Positions 59,552 through 64,000 of a stretch of 64,000 nt of DNA are shown in pieces (position 1 is the first letter of the stretch; each line of letters starts with the position of its first letter). The stretch comes from Mesotoga sp. Brook.08.105.5.1 (GTDB taxonomy: Bacteria; Thermotogota; Thermotogae; Petrotogales; Kosmotogaceae), in contig NZ_AYTW01000007.1 of NCBI RefSeq assembly GCF_002752635.1, forward strand, positions 1 through 64,000, in the 5' to 3' direction. The notes under the pieces are model-generated. The model was given only the letters and a program-made list of their open reading frames with translations, did not search any database and had not been told where the DNA came from. The translations under genes were made by a program, and so were the position numbers.

Positions 59552-60891
59552 AATATCACTTTATTGGCATTGGCGGAATTGGCATGAGCGCTCTGGCAAT
59601 GCACTTAGCATCTGAGGGTGACCAGGTTAACGGATCGAACTATGAAGAGAATGAAAGAGTAGATTACCTTCGGTCGAAGGGCGTGAGTGTTTTCATTGGT
59701 CATTCCTATGAAAACCTTGAAAGTCCTGATATCGTTGTAAGAACAACGGCTATAAAACAGGGCAATCCCGAACTGGTCAAGGCGATTTCGAAGAGTATTC
59801 CAACGATATATCGAATGGAACTGCTTAAAAGCCTTCTTTCAAGAAACACCTCTCTCTGCGTAACGGGAACCGACGGGAAGACTACCACTACCGCTATGGT
59901 ATCCAAAATACTTGTCGACTCGGGAAGGGACCCCACCGTCTTTTTGGGGGGAATCAACCCTCTCTTGAACGATGGGAACTACAGAAAAGGAAATGGTATT
60001 ACAGTTACTGAGCTAGACGAAAGCGATGGCTTCTTTGCTTCCTTCAAGCCGGACTATGCGATTATCACCAACGTTCGGGGCGACCATCTCGAACACTATG
60101 ATAATTCATTTGACAATCTCAAAAGCCACTTCAGATACTTCTCCAGAGGTGTCTGTAAGTTACTCGTGACAAATGCCGATGACCCCGTCTCCGAAAGGAT
60201 ATTCAAGGGAAGTCTCACTTTCGGGAGAGACAGAGGGCATTATCGCTTTTCGGATAGGACAACAGGAATAATGAATCAGACTTTCAGATGCTGGAAAGGC
60301 GATACAGATCTCGGCATTTTCAAACTGATGATCCCGGGCGAGTACAACGCTTACAACGCCACAGCAGCCGTTGCCCTAACTCATGAAATGGGAGTCCCAA
60401 TTGAGTCGATCCGAAGCTCTATAGAGTCTTACAGATCTGTCGACAGAAGGTTCACATTCAGAGGTCTCGATGATTTCAGGAACCTTTTTTTCTTTGACGA
60501 CTACGCACATACTCCAGATGAAATAAGCAGCACAATTAGAGGTGCTCGAGAATTCTTCCCCGGGAAGAACGTTATCGTCGTCTTCCAACCTCATAGATAC
60601 TCCAGACTGGTCAGAGAAAACGGTCGTTTCGCAATGTCACTCAAGGATGCCAGTGAAGTCTGTGTTTACAAGCTCTACGAAGCTTATGAGAAGGGGGAGT
60701 ATGCGATAGATGAGACCGAAGTTCTGAAGGGTCTCAGCAGCTACGGAGTTCCGGCGGTCCATGCGGTAAACTACACCGAGATACTCGAATGGCTAGAAAA
60801 GAAGAGAGACGCAGTAATACTCTTCCTTGGAGCGGGCGACATCACAGAGGCATCAAAAATGAGCGCCCTCAAACTCTGTGAAGCACATTAG
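59548..60891 (+). CDS. murC: UDP-N-acetylmuramate-L-alanine ligase MurC
   Basis: MurC adds L-Ala to UDP-MurNAc, the first peptide step. The 447-residue chain has HFIGIGGIGMSALA at the start, the ATP loop CVTGTDGKTTTTA near 107, TELDESDGFF, and FDDYAHTPDEI near 315. The start is TTG at 59548, behind GGGAGG. It closes the murein operon; its end overlaps the converging radical SAM gene by 23 bases. Confidence 0.94.
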   Translation: MKYHFIGIGGIGMSALAMHLASEGDQVNGSNYEENERVDYLRSKGVSVFIGHSYENLESPDIVVRTTAIKQGNPELVKAISKSIPTIYRMELLKSLLSRNTSLCVTGTDGKTTTTAMVSKILVDSGRDPTVFLGGINPLLNDGNYRKGNGITVTELDESDGFFASFKPDYAIITNVRGDHLEHYDNSFDNLKSHFRYFSRGVCKLLVTNADDPVSERIFKGSLTFGRDRGHYRFSDRTTGIMNQTFRCWKGDTDLGIFKLMIPGEYNAYNATAAVALTHEMGVPIESIRSSIESYRSVDRRFTFRGLDDFRNLFFFDDYAHTPDEISSTIRGAREFFPGKNVIVVFQPHRYSRLVRENGRFAMSLKDASEVCVYKLYEAYEKGEYAIDETEVLKGLSSYGVPAVHAVNYTEILEWLEKKRDAVILFLGAGDITEASKMSALKLCEAH

Positions 60892-62647
60892 CGACGTTTA
60901 GGGTTTGGCAAACTGCACAGCCGGTACAACCTTCCCATCTGCAATCGTCTGTAGTTTCTCCTCTCAGTGCTTTCTCGAATTCATCAATGAGAAACTGCTT
61001 CGAAATACCAACTGAAATGTGTTCCCAGGGAAGATCCTCTTCAAGGGTGAATCCTTTCATATAACTTTCAACATCTATTCCAGCATCTGCAAAGGCCTGC
61101 TGCCACAATGAGGCATCGAACTCTTCATTCCATTCATCGAAGATCGCTCCCGATCTGTAAGCCCTAAATACTGCTTCACCGACCTTTCTGTCTCCTCTGC
61201 TTAGAACTCCCTCGACCGTACTGCTCGAAGGATCATGGCTGCTGAACTGGATTCCTCTTCCGGAAACCCTTCTGAGAATACGAAGTTTTCTCTCTGCTTC
61301 CTCTCTGTTTATCTGTTCAGAGAACTGGAACGGAGTATGTGGCTTTGGAATAAAGATAGCCGCAGAAACTGAGACCTCTCTGAAACCGACCGCTTTAACA
61401 CGTCTCGCGAGCCTAACAATCTCCTGCAAATCTTCATCTGTTTCTGTGGGAAGCCCTATCATGAAATACAGCTTCACTCTCTGCCAGCCGCTGTCTCTTG
61501 CCGCCTTCACTGCAGACATAAGATCGTCTTCCGAAACGTTCTTGTTAATCACGTTTCTAAGTCTTTGAGAACCGGCTTCGGGGGCGAAAGTCAAACCCGT
61601 TTTCCTTATCGAAGCAATCTTTGAAGCTATCTCAACTCCAAAGGAGTCTATCCTGGTGCTGGGCAAGGAAAGTGCAACTCTCTCGGGTTCGAGCAAAGGA
61701 AGAACCTCTTCTGTCAGAACATCGATCGAGGAGTGATCCATAGTGGACAACGAGAGAAAGGAAACTTCTTCATAACCCGTAGCTCCCAGGACTCTCTCCA
61801 CAGATTTTTTGAGTTCCTCTACAGCTCGCTCTCTGACAGGTCTATAGATCATACCTGCCTGGCAGAATCTACAGCCCCGATTACAGCCTCGCATTACCTC
61901 CATAACAGCCCTGTCGTGTACAGTTTTCATATAAGGGACGATGGGCTTGCCGTCAATCTCATAGCTGGATAGGTCGGAAATCACGGCCTTGACTACCTCT
62001 TTCTTCCCCAGCGAGGGAACATAGACCCCCTCAATCTCAGACAGAATTCTGAGGAGCTCTCCCCTTCTCCCCGATATAAGCAAGTCGATATTTTCCTTCA
62101 CTGCCTTGCAGACAACCGGAGTTACGGCCTCTCCGTCTCCAATAACAAAGGCATCGAAGTAGTCTGCCATTGGCTCGGGGTTTGTCGAACACGGTCCGCC
62201 TCCAAGTACTATCGGCTCGATCGTTCTCTCTTTCTGAAGAACGGGAATACCTGCAAGATCTAGAAGAGCGAGGACGTTAGTGTATCCGAGTTCATATTGA
62301 AGAGTCAGACCGAGTATATCGAAATCTGAAGCCGGAGTATAAGTCTCTAGAGAGTACAGAGGGACTCCTGCGCTCCTCATCTGGCCGATCATGTCTTTCC
62401 ATGGAAGGTAAGTTCTCTCCGCAAGAAAACCCTCGATTTCGTTGAGCTCCTTATATAATATCTTAAGTCCCAAGTGAGACATTCCAACTTCGTATGTATC
62501 TGGAAAAGCAAGAAGGATTCTCAGCCGTCCTTCGGGATTCTTCACTACGCGATTGAGTTCCTTGCCGATATAGCGGCTCGGTTTTCCGACTCTGTGGAGG
62601 ACTCCTGAGGAAACGAGCCACTTCCTGATAGACTCAGAACCGATCAT
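60869..62647 (-). CDS. B12-binding-domain radical SAM protein, TIGR03960-like
   Basis: This 592-residue iron-sulfur enzyme has an N-terminal cobalamin-binding-type domain (about 40-200) and a radical SAM domain with the cluster motif CNRGCRFC near 255. A C-terminal region follows (FQFSEQINREEAERKL, then SSHDPSSSTVEGVLSRGDRK). It matches the widespread group whose members are often followed by, or fused to, a DUF2344 domain; none is present here. The last 25 residues carry four extra cysteines (CRWEGCTGCAVC) that could bind a second cluster or metal. The reaction is unknown. Its start shares a base with the M42 peptidase stop. Confidence 0.82.
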   Translation of the reverse strand: MIGSESIRKWLVSSGVLHRVGKPSRYIGKELNRVVKNPEGRLRILLAFPDTYEVGMSHLGLKILYKELNEIEGFLAERTYLPWKDMIGQMRSAGVPLYSLETYTPASDFDILGLTLQYELGYTNVLALLDLAGIPVLQKERTIEPIVLGGGPCSTNPEPMADYFDAFVIGDGEAVTPVVCKAVKENIDLLISGRRGELLRILSEIEGVYVPSLGKKEVVKAVISDLSSYEIDGKPIVPYMKTVHDRAVMEVMRGCNRGCRFCQAGMIYRPVRERAVEELKKSVERVLGATGYEEVSFLSLSTMDHSSIDVLTEEVLPLLEPERVALSLPSTRIDSFGVEIASKIASIRKTGLTFAPEAGSQRLRNVINKNVSEDDLMSAVKAARDSGWQRVKLYFMIGLPTETDEDLQEIVRLARRVKAVGFREVSVSAAIFIPKPHTPFQFSEQINREEAERKLRILRRVSGRGIQFSSHDPSSSTVEGVLSRGDRKVGEAVFRAYRSGAIFDEWNEEFDASLWQQAFADAGIDVESYMKGFTLEEDLPWEHISVGISKQFLIDEFEKALRGETTDDCRWEGCTGCAVCQTLNVANVLHRV

Positions 62648-63645
62648 CAGACTGTGAGCTCTGTGGAAAGAAGAAACATCAATCTCAGTAGATTGTCGTA
62701 ATCCTCGATCGAAATGTACTCCGTCTCTGAATGTAAGTACCTAACGGCAAGCGCCAGGGGAACCATTTTGATTCCCTTCTGCTGGAAGGGAATCCCATCG
62801 GTGCCGCCTCCGGTTACCCCGACCTGGAGAGGTATCTCCCTCTCCTTCGCAAATTCCATCAAACGCTTTCCGAGACCGTAATCTCCCAGAGAGGAGGTGT
62901 CAGACATCCTGAGTACGGCTCCGTTCCCCGGTCTTACATTACCCGTAAGTCTTGAGCAGCAGGCAAAGGAATCAACGGGAAAGAATAGGTTGGGCCTCAA
63001 GCGTTCTGAAAGGGCTCTAGATCCAATCAACCCAATCTCTTCCTGAACAGTCCAGGCAAGCACTATCCTTCTATTTAGGTTAACCTCAGAAAGCATATCT
63101 AACAGATCGAGGAGAGCAAGGCAACCGGATCTATCGTCCAAAGACCTTACGGATACGTACTTGTCGTTGAGAATAGAGATCTGTTTTCTGAAAACGGCAT
63201 AGTCGAGTACTTCTATTCCTAGACTCTCGGTTTCCTCTTTTGATGAGGTTCCCACATCTATCACGAGACTCTGCCAGGAAAGGTCTGGCTTCTCCCGAAG
63301 ATGCGGAGGTGTCATCCCGATTACACCATCTATCGACTCACCTGAAGATGTTATCACGTCCAGGTGTCTGCCGACGAGAAGTTCGTCTGCTATCCCACCG
63401 ATCTTCTTGAAGTTGAGAGTCCCATCTTCATTAACGCCGGTCACAAGCAGGCCTATCTCATCCATGTGGGCGGCGAAAGCGATAATCGTATCCCCGCTGC
63501 CGACCTCAACAATTACGTTCCCGAGATCGTCGATCGAAGCCTCCACACCTTCGGGAATCATCTCGATTATCTTGGCTCGAATCATCTCTTCTCGTCCGGT
63601 CATGCCGGGAACAAAGACAACGTCCGTCAATCTATCTAAATTCAT
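62647..63645 (-). CDS. M42-family metallo-aminopeptidase
   Basis: This cobalt- or zinc-dependent aminopeptidase of the TET/FrvX type, sometimes annotated as endoglucanase, probably forms a large tetrahedral complex in the cytosol. The 332-residue chain shows the metal ligands AAHMDEIG (His, near 60), RSLDDRSG (Asp), VQEEIG (Glu pair), PVDS (Asp) and RYLHSETEY (His). GGAGGTGG precedes the ATG. It is the first gene of a two-gene leftward unit with the radical SAM protein. Confidence 0.88.
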   Translation of the reverse strand: MNLDRLTDVVFVPGMTGREEMIRAKIIEMIPEGVEASIDDLGNVIVEVGSGDTIIAFAAHMDEIGLLVTGVNEDGTLNFKKIGGIADELLVGRHLDVITSSGESIDGVIGMTPPHLREKPDLSWQSLVIDVGTSSKEETESLGIEVLDYAVFRKQISILNDKYVSVRSLDDRSGCLALLDLLDMLSEVNLNRRIVLAWTVQEEIGLIGSRALSERLRPNLFFPVDSFACCSRLTGNVRPGNGAVLRMSDTSSLGDYGLGKRLMEFAKEREIPLQVGVTGGGTDGIPFQQKGIKMVPLALAVRYLHSETEYISIEDYDNLLRLMFLLSTELTV

Positions 63646-63742
63646 GAAGCCACCTCCTCACCAATTATAGCCTAAGGCCGTGAGTATAGGAAGTTCGACT
63701 CACAAAGACGTTCAGGACGGTTATAATCGTAAATGGTAGAGT

Positions 63743-63771
63743 TTGACTGCAAACGATAATTGATCTATCTT
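63743..63771 (+). promoter_or_regulatory. Promoter of the methylmalonyl-CoA mutase gene
   Basis: TTGACT (63743-63748) and TATCTT (63766-63771) are 17 bases apart, 40 bases ahead of the GTG start. A second -10-like TATAAT lies at 63722-63727. Confidence 0.5.
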
Positions 63772-63811
63772 CAAATCATCATATACAGACTTCATGAATG
63801 GAGGAGATTTT

Positions 63812-64000
63812 GTGAGCAATTGCGAGAGACTTCAGAAACTCAAAGACGAGTGGCAGAAGAAGAAAGTGATGCCTCTTCTCAAGAAATTCCCCGAAAGGAA
63901 GAAGGAGTTCAAGACTTCCTTCGATCAGAAGGTTGAGATTCTGTACACACCACCTGAGAAGGAAGAATACGAAGAGAAGGTTGGTTTTCCAGGTCAATAT
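63812..64000 (+). CDS. Methylmalonyl-CoA mutase, large-chain N-terminus (partial)
   Basis: The frame runs off the window; 63 residues are visible. They begin with a charged helix (RLQKLKDEWQKKK), continue with QKVEILYTPP, and end in KVGFPGQY. This is how acyl-CoA mutase alpha chains start, just before the PYTRG substrate segment, which would follow next. The enzyme interconverts methylmalonyl-CoA and succinyl-CoA with vitamin B12. The start is GTG at 63812, behind GGAGGAG. Related mutases such as isobutyryl-CoA mutase cannot be excluded from this short piece. Confidence 0.8.
   Translation, partial: MSNCERLQKLKDEWQKKKVMPLLKKFPERKKEFKTSFDQKVEILYTPPEKEEYEEKVGFPGQY

Overview
The window looks like chromosomal DNA of a mesophilic member of the Thermotogota, most like Mesotoga/Kosmotogaceae. 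This is inferred from gene content and style, not from a database match. The signs are a hrcA-grpE-dnaJ cluster without dnaK, a DUF4912 gene next to a GH57 enzyme, a MalG with a huge extra domain, split TrkA subunits, moderate GC, many TTG starts behind strong GGAGG ribosome binding sites, and very tight gene packing. One transposase remnant (IS256 family) sits at the left edge. No CRISPR array, prophage or rRNA was seen.

Layout. 1-782: end of an IS256-type element, then a gene-free stretch holding a 14-bp tandem repeat and an array of nine small hairpins joined by conserved linkers. This is the most unusual DNA of the window. 783-8102: a PAF-acetylhydrolase-like lipase, then a leftward block (phoH, a PgpH-like HD protein, ybeY, DUF1015, ispD) and a sigma-54-type AAA+ regulator. 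8295-11613: phosphohexomutase, a membrane protein, a PhzF-like protein. 11743-14580: a Feo iron uptake operon with a Fur-like palindrome, a double FeoA, FeoB and a small four-helix membrane protein. 14658-19127: response regulator, two TrkA-type subunits, TrkH, then hisS. 19262-21605: DUF4912 and GH57. 21639-24055: a parvulin foldase with an unusual leader, then tRNA-Gln. 24112-32498: nucleoside kinase, CsoR-family repressor, TrmI, S41 protease, RND exporter, phosphatase. 32513-40416: gdhA, tRNA-Arg, psuG with an amidohydrolase, tRNA-Met, mnmG, a biotin-dependent carboxyltransferase. 40545-46415: malE-malF-malG. 46674-52205: a phosphodiesterase facing a leftward heat-shock operon (hrcA, grpE, dnaJ, yitT, tsaB). 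52258-60891: murein operon murE-murF-mraY-murD-ftsW-murG-murC. 60869-64000: radical SAM protein, M42 peptidase and the start of a methylmalonyl-CoA mutase.

How it works together. The window is mostly core housekeeping: cell wall precursors, protein folding, tRNA maturation and modification, metal and potassium uptake, and maltodextrin import. The best regulatory reading is at 52206-52286. There the HrcA/CIRCE-controlled heat-shock operon and the murein operon are fired by back-to-back promoters whose -35 boxes overlap almost completely. The strongest candidates for something undescribed are the hairpin array at 470-666, the overlapping promoters, the giant coiled-coil domain inside MalG, and the short open frame inside a hairpin leader before the foldase gene.
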